In this document: positions 51,029 through 60,415 of the stretch, piece after piece
Position numbering within the stretch: the stretch's first letter is position 1
Layout: every line of letters begins with the position of its first letter
Assembly: GCA_937874695.1 (NCBI GenBank)
Contig: CALNAJ010000042.1
Span: forward strand, 1-64,000
Length of the DNA stretch: 64,000 nt
Origin: an uncultured Lactobacillus sp.
GTDB lineage: Bacteria > Bacillota > Bacilli > Lactobacillales > Lactobacillaceae
Reading direction: 5' to 3'
Translations under genes and position numbers: made by a program
The notes under the pieces: generated by a model
Database searches by the model: none
What the model was told of the DNA's origin: nothing
The model's input: the letters and a program-made list of their open reading frames with translations, nothing else

Positions 51029-52486
51029 TTAAACGGTCAATTTACCGAAGATTTCATCAGGCGTCTTGTCTGGGAAGAACTGGAAGAAGTTGTAAGCATT
51101 GTTGTAGCAAATGTTTTGTACAACCTTACCCAACATTTCTTCGTCGTCCGGTACCCGACCTTGTTCTGCCAAGTTCCCGTAGAAGTTGCAGAGAACCCGA
51201 CGGAAGTATTCATGACGTGGGTATGACAGGAAGCTCCGTGAGTCAGTCAGCATCCCAACAAAGTTAGGCAACAGACTTTCTTCAGCAAAGACCCGCAATT
51301 GTTCGTTCATACCTTCGGCAGTATCGTTGAACCACCAGCCGGCACCAAGTTGTAAGCGTTGTTTGCCACCCTCTTGGAAGGCACCCATCATCGTAGCCAA
51401 TTGCATCCAGTCATTGTCATTCAAAGAGTAGAAGATCGTCTTTGGAATGTCATGAGTGATCTGCATCTTAGTGTAGAGTTTAGCAATTTGGTCAGCGATA
51501 TCAGGTTGCGTCCCAACGGCGTCATAACCGGTATCCGCACCTAACTTGTCGAACATTGGCCGGTTAAGGTCACGGATAGAGTTGATATGGAACTGCATCG
51601 TCCAATCAAATTCCTTGTTCAACTTCATTAAGTTTTCCAATAAGGCGGTCAAGTATTGGTCGACTTCCTTAGGTGACAATTCTTCGTTGTTAACACCTTT
51701 ATCAAAGATAGCATTCAGCTCGCTGTCTGAAGCTTCGATGAAGTGGTAGGTCAGCAGAGAATGGTCAGACAAACGGCCACCCATTTCACTAAAGAATTCA
51801 AACCGTTGCTTAACAGCATCGATCATCGTCTTGAATGAAGTAATCTTGACACCAGAGATGTCACCCAATTCCTTCAGGTAGTCAGCGAAGCCATCACGAT
51901 CAACTTGGATCAACTTGTCAGGCCGCATAGCTGGTAAGGTACGGAAGCCGTTTTCAGCTTCAGTTTCCTTCAACAGTTTGTGGTAGTGCAAGTCAGAAGC
52001 AGGGTCATCGGTGGTGCAGACAGCCTTAACGTTGGAGTTCTTGATTAAATTCCGTGGCTTGAAGGCATCAGTTTGAAGTTCAGCATTAGCTTTCTTCCAA
52101 ATGTCTGGTGCGGTCTTCCGGCTCAATACTTCATCGATGTGGAAGAAACGCTTGAGTTCCAGGTGAGTCCATTCGTAGAGTGGGTTCCCCAAAGCACTTT
52201 CAATCGTTTCAGCCCAGGCCAAGAATTTCTGATATTCATCGCCGTCACCAGTGATTAATTCTTCAGGAACCCCGTTGGTCCGTTCTTGACGCCACTTGTA
52301 GTGGTCACCATAAACGCCTTCGTTTAACCAAATCCGCGTAATGTTAGGGTAGTTCTTGTTTTCATAGATTTCCTTTGGATTCAAGTGACAATGGAAGTCG
52401 ATGATTGGCATACCCTTGGCATAGTCATTGAAAAGTCTCTTGGCCATGTCATTGCCGAGTAAGAAATTGTCGTCCAATAAAGCCAT
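51029..52486 (-). CDS. uxaC: Uronate isomerase (copy 1)
   Basis: 485 residues of the amidohydrolase-fold uronate isomerase family: metal ligands in DFHCHLNPKEI (near residue 30), TTDDPASDLHYH, and the GRLSDHSLL and LTDSRSFLSYPRHEYFRR blocks. It converts glucuronate to fructuronate and galacturonate to tagaturonate. Third gene of the symporter-uxaE-uxaC operon. It is a paralogue of the copy at 62523-63953, with near-identical motifs and some divergence between them. Confidence 0.96.
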   Translation of the reverse strand: MALLDDNFLLGNDMAKRLFNDYAKGMPIIDFHCHLNPKEIYENKNYPNITRIWLNEGVYGDHYKWRQERTNGVPEELITGDGDEYQKFLAWAETIESALGNPLYEWTHLELKRFFHIDEVLSRKTAPDIWKKANAELQTDAFKPRNLIKNSNVKAVCTTDDPASDLHYHKLLKETEAENGFRTLPAMRPDKLIQVDRDGFADYLKELGDISGVKITSFKTMIDAVKQRFEFFSEMGGRLSDHSLLTYHFIEASDSELNAIFDKGVNNEELSPKEVDQYLTALLENLMKLNKEFDWTMQFHINSIRDLNRPMFDKLGADTGYDAVGTQPDIADQIAKLYTKMQITHDIPKTIFYSLNDNDWMQLATMMGAFQEGGKQRLQLGAGWWFNDTAEGMNEQLRVFAEESLLPNFVGMLTDSRSFLSYPRHEYFRRVLCNFYGNLAEQGRVPDDEEMLGKVVQNICYNNAYNFFQFFPDKTPDEIFGKLTV

Positions 52487-52538
52487 CAGGATATTCCTCC
52501 TTATGAGAGTTAGTGCTAACTAAGCAATTTGACTTAGA

Positions 52539-54122
52539 TTAGTCTTCGTTGATCTTTGGTTCGTACTTAGCTTGAACTTCAGCCTTGGACTTAGCCAAAC
52601 CTTGGAGTAAGTCGAGATGTTCTGAAATGTGAATGTTCAAGTACTTGTCATAAAGGTCTTGGTTTTCCTTCAAGATCTTGAAGAACTTGTCACGGTATAC
52701 GTACTTGTAGCTCTTTTGAGCGTTCAAGAGTGAACCATACATCGTGTGAAGAACTTGCCGTGAGTCATCACCATCAAGCAAACTCATAACATTGGATTCG
52801 TTGATTGTTTCTGGCTTTGGAGCAGTTCCATCGGTTTGGGCATTGAATACGTAGAATGATGCAACGTCATCCAAGTTTTCGTAAGCAAACTTGTAAAGTT
52901 GAACCATGAACTTAGGATCGACATGGGCAATAACACGGAGAGCTTCCAACCAGTTAGTCCCAGCGGTCTTAACGTGCCAGCCATGTTGCTTGGAGATCCG
53001 GCCAATGATTTCGTATACAGAAAGCTTGTCGGAACCTGAGTGAATACTCAACTTGTAACCAAACTTTTCAGCAATAGCTTCATGTACAACGTATTCACGT
53101 TCGAAGCGCTTTACATCACCGATGTAGTCAATGGCCTTCTGGAATTCACCATAGAACTTAGGTGCAATGGTTTCAGGAGTGATACCTTCGCGATGTAATT
53201 CGTTAGCAAAGAAGTAGTGGTTTGCAGGCGTCGTAGGAACAATCGTTTCATCCATAGAAATTTCGAAGTCCAAGTTGTAAGGTACGATGAACTTGTGGTA
53301 GATGAAGATAGCGTACTTAACAGCTCCATAGAAGATCAGAACTGATTCTTCAACGTCACGCTTGGAGAAGTGGACGGAAGCATCGTCACTGATTTGGAAC
53401 GTCTTGTCCAAGTAAGTCTTGTTGAAACGTTCTACTAATTCGTCATCCAAAGCGTTGAACTTAGTGTCCAATTCTTCGTCAGAGAACTTAGCAACTTCGT
53501 TATGAATCTTTTCAGTAGCATCCAAAGTAATCATGGTGCAACCGGCCTTAACGGCGTAGTCAACTTCATGAGGATTCTTAACGTGGTCACCATCGTCAAC
53601 CCAGCCATCAGTGTAACCTTCTTCAAAGACAGCCCAGCCGGCATCCAATAAGACATCGGTTTCGGTACGGTTCATCAATAGTAATTCACGAATGGATTGT
53701 TGTGCTAAGACTGGGACAATGCCACGGCCTTTGAACAAACGTAAGTGAGCGTTTGAAGCGTTACCTAAACGGTCACCTAAACCAAAGGTGTACTTGTAAC
53801 CATGACGTGATGTAGGCTTGATCCAAGCAAAGCGCTTAGCAAGTGCACGCCAGTTGGTTTCGTTTAAATCACCAGTAATTAACGTCTTGTTGGCGTCAAC
53901 GATGCTTTCCTTGGCGTCAAAGTCCTTGACGTCATCGCGATCTTCGTAAACAACCAAAGTCTTGGCAGTTTGCTTGTTAACGGTTTCATGCAAGATGAAG
54001 TAGACGTTGCGGCGATCCACTTGAATTGAAGGTGCATAAACTTCTTTATCTGATAAGCTGTCATAATTGCCTTGGGCAGCGATAATCTCATAGACATCTG
54101 AAACTAACTTTTGTAAGTCCAT
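52539..54122 (-). CDS. uxaE: Tagaturonate / fructuronate epimerase family protein
   Basis: 527 residues, matching the UxaE-type tagaturonate epimerase family described in Thermotoga. Conserved features visible are the FKGRGIVPVLAQQSIRELLLM segment (split as KGRGIVPVLAQQS and IRELLLMNRTE), the acidic ADAGW-like LDAGWAVFEEG, and the HSGSDKLSVYEIIGRIS block with HVKTAGTNWLEALRV. It would let galacturonate and glucuronate join at fructuronate, removing the need for UxaB and UxaA. Between the symporter and uxaC; GGAGGG site. Confidence 0.85.
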   Translation of the reverse strand: MDLQKLVSDVYEIIAAQGNYDSLSDKEVYAPSIQVDRRNVYFILHETVNKQTAKTLVVYEDRDDVKDFDAKESIVDANKTLITGDLNETNWRALAKRFAWIKPTSRHGYKYTFGLGDRLGNASNAHLRLFKGRGIVPVLAQQSIRELLLMNRTETDVLLDAGWAVFEEGYTDGWVDDGDHVKNPHEVDYAVKAGCTMITLDATEKIHNEVAKFSDEELDTKFNALDDELVERFNKTYLDKTFQISDDASVHFSKRDVEESVLIFYGAVKYAIFIYHKFIVPYNLDFEISMDETIVPTTPANHYFFANELHREGITPETIAPKFYGEFQKAIDYIGDVKRFEREYVVHEAIAEKFGYKLSIHSGSDKLSVYEIIGRISKQHGWHVKTAGTNWLEALRVIAHVDPKFMVQLYKFAYENLDDVASFYVFNAQTDGTAPKPETINESNVMSLLDGDDSRQVLHTMYGSLLNAQKSYKYVYRDKFFKILKENQDLYDKYLNIHISEHLDLLQGLAKSKAEVQAKYEPKINED

Positions 54123-54195
54123 TGATATAACCCTCCATAGTGTAAGTTTGATAAAGTTTTTAAAAACCGTGATCCCAAATTATTTAGTATGACGA

Positions 54196-55680
54196 CTAGT
54201 TCTTATCCTTGTCGGTAGCTTTACTTTCACCGATCTTGCCGCCTTCCCAACGACCATGGTCAAGGTCATTGGCAATTTCGCCGAAGCGCTTGTCATCCAG
54301 TTTGTATAAGAAACCGATTACAATAGCAGCAATGATTAAGCAAAGGCCAGGATACAACGTCATAGCGGCCTTGATACCATTTAAGGCACGAGGAGTTTGC
54401 GTTGCGTTGGCAACGTAACCCGTTAAGGCCAAGACACCGGCACTAACTAAAGCAGCCAGTGATTGTGCAATCTTCCGTGAGAAGTTAAATGCAGCGTATG
54501 TAATAGCTTCCTTACGGACACCTGAACGCCATTCACCGAAGTCGATAGCGTTGGAAACCATGGCCCAAGTAATCCCGTTAGGAATAGCTAAAGCCGTGTA
54601 ACCAATGGTAACCAAGACAACGAATGTAATCACGTTTGAAGGCAAGAAGTAGTTCAACAGGTTAGCCACGGCACCAACAACGAAACTCCACATTGCAGTA
54701 CGCTTTTGACCAAAGTGCTTAGTTAACGTAGGAATCATGAAGACCCCGACGATTGAGCAACCCATCATAACGGCGTTGATGATTGGCTGAAGACCAATGT
54801 TACCTAAGTTGTATTGTGCGTAGAACACCATCATTTGGTTGTTCGTGTTCATGGCAGAGATGGTAAACAAGGTCATCAGAATCAAGGCACCTAAAGGCCC
54901 GTTCTTGAAGATAACTTTGATGTAATCTTTGAAACCTTCTTTTTCAGCTGCTTTACCAGTAGCACGGTGGACCTTAACGTTTTCCTTAGTACCTAAGTAA
55001 CATACGGCAAACATTGCGATCCCGATAACAGCGAAGACTGCGGCTGCCCAGAAGTAACCGTGTTCTTCCTTGACACCAGTGTTCCCGTTAGCAATCAAAC
55101 CCATCAAAGGAATAAATGCAACCCCGGCAATGAATTGGGCACCGACAGAACCAACTTGACGAGAAGTCGCCATGAAGCTCCGGTCTTGCGAATTCCGGGA
55201 CATAACGGAAGCTAAAGAACCGTACGGGTCATTGGTAAATGAATAAACCAGGCCCCAGATCATGTATGCAGCATATGCGTAGATAATCTTTTGGACGCCG
55301 GTAAGACCAGATGGCATCGTAAACGTTACGACGGTCATAATCCCTAAAATGATGGCTGAAATCATCATGACCGGACGGAACTTACCACGTTTACCGATAT
55401 TCTTCCGGTTATCAATTACTGAACCGGCGATAGGATCCATAAACGCATCGAAAATCTTGGTGAAGGCGAAAATCCCAGCGACAGCTCCGGCACCGATACC
55501 ACAAGCATCGATCCAGAACTTAGTCAGGTACGCCTGCCCAAGGTCAAACATGAAGCCGTTACCAAAGTCCCCAAACCCATAAGCAATTTTTTCACGGGTA
55601 GGAATCCGCTTAGACGAGTCATTCATCATTTCCCCATCTTTTACAGCGGGTTTTGGACTTGTTGCTGCCTCTTCACTCAT
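54196..55680 (-). CDS. GPH-family hexuronide / hexuronate cation symporter
   Basis: 494 residues, twelve helices, of the glycoside-pentoside-hexuronide family: KIAYGFGDFGNGFMFDLG near the start, DPIAGSVIDN, and SRNSQDRSFMATSRQ. It imports glucuronate, galacturonate or a uronide. First gene of the operon, preceded by two copies of the operator TGTTAACGTGT and a cre-like site. Preferred substrate cannot be read. The N-terminal about 20 residues are an acidic extension. Confidence 0.9.
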   Translation of the reverse strand: MSEEAATSPKPAVKDGEMMNDSSKRIPTREKIAYGFGDFGNGFMFDLGQAYLTKFWIDACGIGAGAVAGIFAFTKIFDAFMDPIAGSVIDNRKNIGKRGKFRPVMMISAIILGIMTVVTFTMPSGLTGVQKIIYAYAAYMIWGLVYSFTNDPYGSLASVMSRNSQDRSFMATSRQVGSVGAQFIAGVAFIPLMGLIANGNTGVKEEHGYFWAAAVFAVIGIAMFAVCYLGTKENVKVHRATGKAAEKEGFKDYIKVIFKNGPLGALILMTLFTISAMNTNNQMMVFYAQYNLGNIGLQPIINAVMMGCSIVGVFMIPTLTKHFGQKRTAMWSFVVGAVANLLNYFLPSNVITFVVLVTIGYTALAIPNGITWAMVSNAIDFGEWRSGVRKEAITYAAFNFSRKIAQSLAALVSAGVLALTGYVANATQTPRALNGIKAAMTLYPGLCLIIAAIVIGFLYKLDDKRFGEIANDLDHGRWEGGKIGESKATDKDKN

Positions 55681-55741
55681 TCGAGCACCTCCTTGAATCT
55701 GCTACGAACCATTAAGAGAAATCGCTTACAATTTTGATACA

Positions 55742-55886
55742 CACGTTAACACAAATATTGGTGTGGCTTCGCCACTGCTCGCTGACTTCTGAATTATTTG
55801 TTAAACGTCAGGGCTTAAGCTATGTACTAGTAAGCGCTTTCCTTTAACAATGTCTATACTATCACAAAGTCATGCACACGTTAACA
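55742..55886 (-). promoter_or_regulatory. Uronate operon promoter with two LacI-type operators and a cre site
   Basis: On the minus strand TTAACG (55879-55884), 17 bases, TAGTAT (55856-55861). The -35 lies inside TGTTAACGTGT (55876-55886). A second identical operator lies at 55742-55752, about 134 bases downstream, allowing a repression loop. GGAAAGCGCTTACT (55829-55842) matches the cre consensus at 13 of 14 positions just after the start. Confidence 0.75.
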
Positions 55887-55907
55887 ATTTTTTTAATAAA
55901 AAAAGGA

Positions 55908-56915
55908 TTATTTTCTCAAATCCTTCACGGAATCCCGTACTATCAACGTTGGGACAATCACTTTTTTTATTGGATCTGTCATAGATCCATCCAATAATTT
56001 CGTCAAAGTATCAATTCCTTCTTGGACAATATCATCGGTTGGTTTACGTACCGTCGTCAGACGTGGGACTAAATATTTTGCATAGCTCATATCATCATAG
56101 CCGATAATCGACACATCATCGGGCACGGAATACCCCAGGTCTTGGCAGGCCCGGACAGCCCCGGCCGCCATATCGTCGTTAGAGGCGAAAACACAAGTTG
56201 GAGTCTCAATTGCACCAAGAATGTTCCGCATAGCCTCGTAGCCGCTGTCTGGTAGGTAGGTTCCCTCTTGGACCCATTCCGGCTTAACAATGGCCTCACT
56301 AGCTGATGTAACGTCTACAAAGGCCTGTTGCCGATCATGAGATGAAACGAAGTCGCTAGCCCCTTTAATCAAGCCGAACTTCTGATGGCCCATCCGCACA
56401 GCGTATTCCATTAACTTCCGAGCACCCAAATAATCATCCGTCGTAAAGTTTGAGACATCTTCTCTGGCAATCTTTCGGTTCAAAATGACTACGGGCAAGC
56501 CCCGCTCAATCATCATATTGATAAACGCATCATCATTAACACTTTGACTGACCACAATGGCCCCATCGTACTGATGCCGGCTCACTGCGCTCGTTCCGTC
56601 CAGAGCTTCGATACTGTCAATAGAAATCGAATAGCCCTCCGGTAAGGCTTCCTTGGAGCGATTGATAACATCCACTAAGAAACTAGGCGAAGTCCCAGTA
56701 TCTAGTTCAGAAAAGAAGATGCCGATAATGAAGGAGCGTTTCTCAACAAGTCCCTTGGCATTAATGTTTGGCACGTAGCCCAAGTCGTCCGCAATCTTGC
56801 GAATCTTCCGTTTTGTTTCCTCTTTGACTAAGGGACTATCGTTCAACGCACGTGAAACCGTGGTGTGCGAGACGTTAGCACGCTTAGCAATCGTCAAAAT
56901 CGTTACTTCTTCCAA
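55908..56915 (-). CDS. LacI/GalR-family regulator of uronate catabolism
   Basis: 335 residues: LacI helix-turn-helix (LTIAKRANVSHTTVSRALNDSPLVKEETKRKI) and periplasmic-binding-protein-like effector domain. Adjacent to the symporter operon, whose promoter carries the 11-bp repeat also found before kduI, so it probably represses both (UxuR/KdgR-like role, inference). The start is TTG at 56915 with GGAGG nine bases ahead. Confidence 0.9.
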   Translation of the reverse strand: MEEVTILTIAKRANVSHTTVSRALNDSPLVKEETKRKIRKIADDLGYVPNINAKGLVEKRSFIIGIFFSELDTGTSPSFLVDVINRSKEALPEGYSISIDSIEALDGTSAVSRHQYDGAIVVSQSVNDDAFINMMIERGLPVVILNRKIAREDVSNFTTDDYLGARKLMEYAVRMGHQKFGLIKGASDFVSSHDRQQAFVDVTSASEAIVKPEWVQEGTYLPDSGYEAMRNILGAIETPTCVFASNDDMAAGAVRACQDLGYSVPDDVSIIGYDDMSYAKYLVPRLTTVRKPTDDIVQEGIDTLTKLLDGSMTDPIKKVIVPTLIVRDSVKDLRK

Positions 56916-57059
56916 TGTCGTTGCCTCCTGTTACGATCATCAATTGCTCGACTCTCTATTTTTGCAGTTAAACGGGCTAACTTCAGTACGCCTTGCGACT
57001 TTCTAAGGTATTAACGTTATCTATCTAGACTGCCTGATAAACCTACTATAACAAAACCG

Positions 57060-57092
57060 TCAGCCAAATACATTGTTTTGGCCGACGATTTA
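57060..57092 (-). terminator. Terminator of the kduI-uxuA-kdgK operon
   Basis: Minus-strand CGTCGGCCAAA/TTTGGCTGACG with a G-U pair, then TTTTG. Confidence 0.8.
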
Positions 57093-57099
57093 TCTTAAT

Positions 57100-58059
57100 T
57101 TATGCTAATCCATGATCTTCGTAAAATTGGTCTAGTTGCGGTCTGGTTGGGTAACCATCGTTGTCACCCGGGCTCTGAACAGCCAAGGCGCCAATGACAT
57201 TAGCGCGTTGCAAGGCGGCTGGAAGCGGTTGCCCTTCTAGCAAGCTAGAAATCAAGCCAACCGCAAATCCATCCCCCGCTCCCACAGTATCAATCACCCG
57301 TGGTACGGTAAATCCCGGAACCGAAAACTTTCGGCCATCCGCCAGCTTAGCGAACGCCCCTGCTGACCCCAACTTGACGACCACGGCTTTTGTCGTAACC
57401 CCACGTTGTAGGTAAAAGTCAGCAATCTCCTCAGGCTCCTGCTTGCCGGTCAACGTGCGCCCTTCACTGAGCCCGGGCATCACAATTGTCCCGTAGCGTG
57501 CCAAGTCGTTGGTCACCCGCACCATCTCAGCTTGGGAATCCCATAGTGTTGGCCGCAAGTTAGGATCAAATGTCACCGGAATCCGGTTATACACCAAATC
57601 AGCATTCAACTGGCGGTATGCCGCTAAGCAATTCGGCGAAAGCGCCGCGAAGATGCCCGATAGGTGGGCGAAACGCACGCCAGTCAAACTCACCGTCTGC
57701 AGATCATCCGGTTGGTAATTAGCCGCTGCCGACCCCTGCCGAAAGTATGCGACAGCGGGATCACCATGGCTAACCCGTTGCTTTAAATAAAATCCCGTGG
57801 GTAAGCCCGGCTTCGTTAGCATCGCTGCGTCAGCGACACCATCAGTCCGCAAGACGTGTCGTAAATACACGCCAAACGGATCATCGCCAACCGCTGAAAC
57901 ATAATCAACTGGGTGCCCGAGACGGGCCATCCCAATGGCAACGTTGAGTTCAGCACCGGCAGAAAACTTTTGAAACTTCTGCGCCTTGGCCAGATCAACA
58001 TCGCTCTCTTGCGCTTCGAAAACCACCATAGGTTCTCCAATCGTTAGGATCTCTCCCAT
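57100..58059 (-). CDS. kdgK: 2-dehydro-3-deoxygluconokinase
   Basis: 319 residues, PfkB/ribokinase fold: start GEILTIGEPMVVFEA, FSAGAELNVAIGMARLG, and the C-terminal DTVGAGDGFAVGL catalytic motif (Asp base). It phosphorylates KDG to KDPG. Fifteen bases after uxuA in the operon. The KDPG aldolase (kdgA) is not in the window. Confidence 0.93.
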   Translation of the reverse strand: MGEILTIGEPMVVFEAQESDVDLAKAQKFQKFSAGAELNVAIGMARLGHPVDYVSAVGDDPFGVYLRHVLRTDGVADAAMLTKPGLPTGFYLKQRVSHGDPAVAYFRQGSAAANYQPDDLQTVSLTGVRFAHLSGIFAALSPNCLAAYRQLNADLVYNRIPVTFDPNLRPTLWDSQAEMVRVTNDLARYGTIVMPGLSEGRTLTGKQEPEEIADFYLQRGVTTKAVVVKLGSAGAFAKLADGRKFSVPGFTVPRVIDTVGAGDGFAVGLISSLLEGQPLPAALQRANVIGALAVQSPGDNDGYPTRPQLDQFYEDHGLA

Positions 58060-58074
58060 CTCGTCACCTTCCCG

Positions 58075-59142
58075 CTAAGACTTGCTGATTGCTTCCCATA
58101 GACCATTCAGATACGTTAACCCCAGCGCGCGGTCGTATAGCCCGTAGCCTGGTCGACCAGCTTCACCCCAGATATCTCGGCCGTGGTCGGGACGGATAAC
58201 GCCGTCAAAGCCCGTATCATGAAGAGCCTTCATAATTTCGTACATATCTAGCGATCCTTCACTAGAGAGATGGGCCGCCTCACGAAAATCGCGACCGTGC
58301 TCAGCATACTTGATGTTTCGAGCGTGGACAAATGGCACACGCCCCTGCACAACGAACTCACGAATAATCGCCGGGATATCGTTGTCCGGATTTTCACCCA
58401 GACTTCCTGTACAAATCGTGAAGCCGTTAGCCAATGACGGATTCATTGCGACAATCGCCCGCATATCAGCCGCGTTTTTGAAGATCCGTGGCAAGCCGAA
58501 TAACGGCATTGGCGGATCATCGGGATGGATGGCCATCTGGATGTGGCACTCCTCGCAAACGGGAAGAATCGCATCCAGAAAGTACTTGAGATTGGCTGCC
58601 AGACGGGACGCATCAACGTCCGCATAGGCCTTGAAGAGTTCCTGAACCTTTGCCAGTCGTTCGGGTTCCCATCCTGGTAAGCTGAAACCATTGTCGCCCT
58701 GCTGGATCTGCTGGATCAAGACTTGTGGGTCCTCCGCCGTGTAACGTTCCTGGAACGCCAGCGCCTTAGAACCATCGGCCAACTTGAAGTGTAGGTCGGT
58801 CCGAATCCAATCAAAGATTGGCATAAAATTGTAGCAAATCGTTTTGACCCCGACTTGCGCGAGGTTCCGAATGGTCTGTTGGTAATTTTCAATGTACCGG
58901 TCACGCGTTGGCAACCCAATCTTAATGTCATCGTGAATGTTGACGGACTCGACAATCGTAAATTTCAGCCCAGCAGCTTCAATCTGAGCCTTCAGGGCCT
59001 TGATCTTAGCCAGCGGCCATACTTCACCGACCGGAACGTCAAAGAGCGCCCCGACGACCTGCTTGGCCCCCGGAATCTGCCGAATATCTTGGAGCTTAAC
59101 GGCGTCCTCATCAGGGCCGTACCAGCGAAATCCCATTTCCAT
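58075..59142 (-). CDS. uxuA: Mannonate dehydratase
   Basis: 355 residues of the TIM-barrel UxuA family: MGFRWYGPDEDAVKL, ESVNIHDDIK, CYNFMPIFDWIRTDL, HPDDPPMPLFGLPRI, CTGSLG and FVHARNIK with RPDHGRDIWGEAGRPGYG at the end. Dehydrates D-mannonate to KDG using Mn or Fe. GGAGAG precedes ATG; the second ATG two codons on is an alternative start. Confidence 0.95.
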   Translation of the reverse strand: MEMGFRWYGPDEDAVKLQDIRQIPGAKQVVGALFDVPVGEVWPLAKIKALKAQIEAAGLKFTIVESVNIHDDIKIGLPTRDRYIENYQQTIRNLAQVGVKTICYNFMPIFDWIRTDLHFKLADGSKALAFQERYTAEDPQVLIQQIQQGDNGFSLPGWEPERLAKVQELFKAYADVDASRLAANLKYFLDAILPVCEECHIQMAIHPDDPPMPLFGLPRIFKNAADMRAIVAMNPSLANGFTICTGSLGENPDNDIPAIIREFVVQGRVPFVHARNIKYAEHGRDFREAAHLSSEGSLDMYEIMKALHDTGFDGVIRPDHGRDIWGEAGRPGYGLYDRALGLTYLNGLWEAISKS

Positions 59143-59171
59143 CTCTTAGTCTCTCCTTTTAATTGCGGTAA

Positions 59172-60017
59172 TTAACGCAGATCGTCCATGGCAACTTGAT
59201 CCATGTCATCGTAGGTCTGGTTTTCACCACACATTGCCCAGATGAAAGCATAGTTCGTTGTTCCAACCCCACAGTGAATGGAGTAGCTTGGGTTCACAAC
59301 GGCTTGATCCTGCTTCATCCAGATATGCTTAGTATTTTCTGGGGTCCCCATAAAGTGAGAAACCCGAGTATCAGCAGCGCCAAATTCACAGTACAGGTAC
59401 GTTTCCATCCGCCGGGCGTGGGTGTGTGCTGGCATAGTATTCCAGGAATTTCCTGGTTCCAAAACCGTGTAGCCCATCTGCAGCTGACACGTCTGCATGG
59501 TTGAGGCGTCAATGTATTTGTGAATGACCCGCTTGTTCATGTGTTCTTGATCACCCTTAGGCATGGCAATCGCGTCCTTGTAGACCAATTTCTTATTCGG
59601 GTAAGTCTTGTGTGCTGGCGTCGAAACGACGTAGAACTTAGCAGGATTGTCTGGGTCAATGGAATTGAAGACCACGTGCTGCGTCCCCATACCGATGTAA
59701 AAACCATCGTGTGGTGCAATCGCACTCTCATCGCCATCAATTGTGACCGTCCCGGCACCCCCGATATTGATAAAACCTAATTCGCGGCGTTCCAGGAAGA
59801 ACTTCACGCCAAGTTCCTTATCCAATTTGATTTCCAATGGTGCATGCACGGGCGTTACCCCACCAAAGATCATCCGGTCATTGTAGGTGTATGTCAATAA
59901 AATATCATCCGGACTAAAAATCTTTTCCATTAAAAATTGTTCGCGCATCTGATCCGTATTGTAATGATCAATATCCTCAGGACTGTGTGCGTACTGCGTG
60001 GTCATGTTGAATGCCAT
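59172..60017 (-). CDS. kduI: 5-dehydro-4-deoxy-D-glucuronate isomerase
   Basis: 281 residues, cupin-fold KduI: the zinc motif MPAHTHARRMETYLYCEF and later Glu/His region are visible. It isomerises 5-keto-4-deoxyuronate, released from unsaturated pectin or glycosaminoglycan oligomers, to 2,5-diketo-3-deoxygluconate. First gene of kduI-uxuA-kdgK. No polysaccharide lyase or KduD is in the window. GGAGG seven bases before ATG. Confidence 0.95.
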   Translation of the reverse strand: MAFNMTTQYAHSPEDIDHYNTDQMREQFLMEKIFSPDDILLTYTYNDRMIFGGVTPVHAPLEIKLDKELGVKFFLERRELGFINIGGAGTVTIDGDESAIAPHDGFYIGMGTQHVVFNSIDPDNPAKFYVVSTPAHKTYPNKKLVYKDAIAMPKGDQEHMNKRVIHKYIDASTMQTCQLQMGYTVLEPGNSWNTMPAHTHARRMETYLYCEFGAADTRVSHFMGTPENTKHIWMKQDQAVVNPSYSIHCGVGTTNYAFIWAMCGENQTYDDMDQVAMDDLR

Positions 60018-60274
60018 GGTATTACCTCCATATGTAATTTATTAACCTACTAACGAACCCGTTTCTCTCAATCTGTATGTCTTGCGTTCCCAGCTACCAG
60101 TTTAGCACATGCCGGGGAAAATTCCCCTTCATATATCACCGGCTGAGACGTCTGACAAACCTAATCATAGCAGGCTTGTAATAACTTTCACGTTCGAACG
60201 AAGAAATGAAGCCTGTTGAAAGTCCAACCAGCCCTTTAACCATCGCGTTTGTGGGACGTGCATGCCTATTGGGT
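60018..60274 (-). other. Long leader of the kduI operon
   Basis: About 257 bases between the promoter and kduI. The frame 60165-60356 on the minus strand begins upstream of the predicted transcript start and has no ribosome binding site, so it is not called. A possible second promoter lies inside. I see no riboswitch or terminator. Confidence 0.4.
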
Positions 60275-60338
60275 TGTAAACGCATTCATCAATAAATGTT
60301 AACGTGTTCATTATAATGAATTCTATGGCTTTTTTCCA
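60275..60338 (-). promoter_or_regulatory. Promoter, operator and cre-like site upstream of kduI
   Basis: TGGAAA (60333-60338), 17 bases, perfect TATAAT (60310-60315, minus). Then operator TGTTAACGTGT (plus 60297-60307) at the start of transcription, then TGTAAACGCATTCA (60275-60288), a cre-like site. The transcript would have a leader of about 285 bases. A second, weaker promoter (TTGTCA, TATATG about 60136-60165) may shorten it. Confidence 0.7.
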
Positions 60339-60361
60339 GTCACGCCCCTTTCCCATGGCAT

Positions 60362-60414
60362 CAAAAAGTCGTCGGCACTGATGAACGTACTCATCAATGC
60401 CAACGACTCTCTAT
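60362..60414 (-). terminator. Terminator of the FadR-type regulator gene
   Basis: AGTCGTTGGCATTGATGA pairs, with few mismatches, with TCATCAGTGCCGACGACT, then TTTTT on the minus strand. Confidence 0.88.
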
Positions 60415-60415
60415 T

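Noticed and set aside
60165..60356. 63-codon minus-strand frame in the kduI leader
   Set aside because: Begins upstream of the predicted transcription start, lacks a ribosome binding site and its internal ATG sits at the operator.
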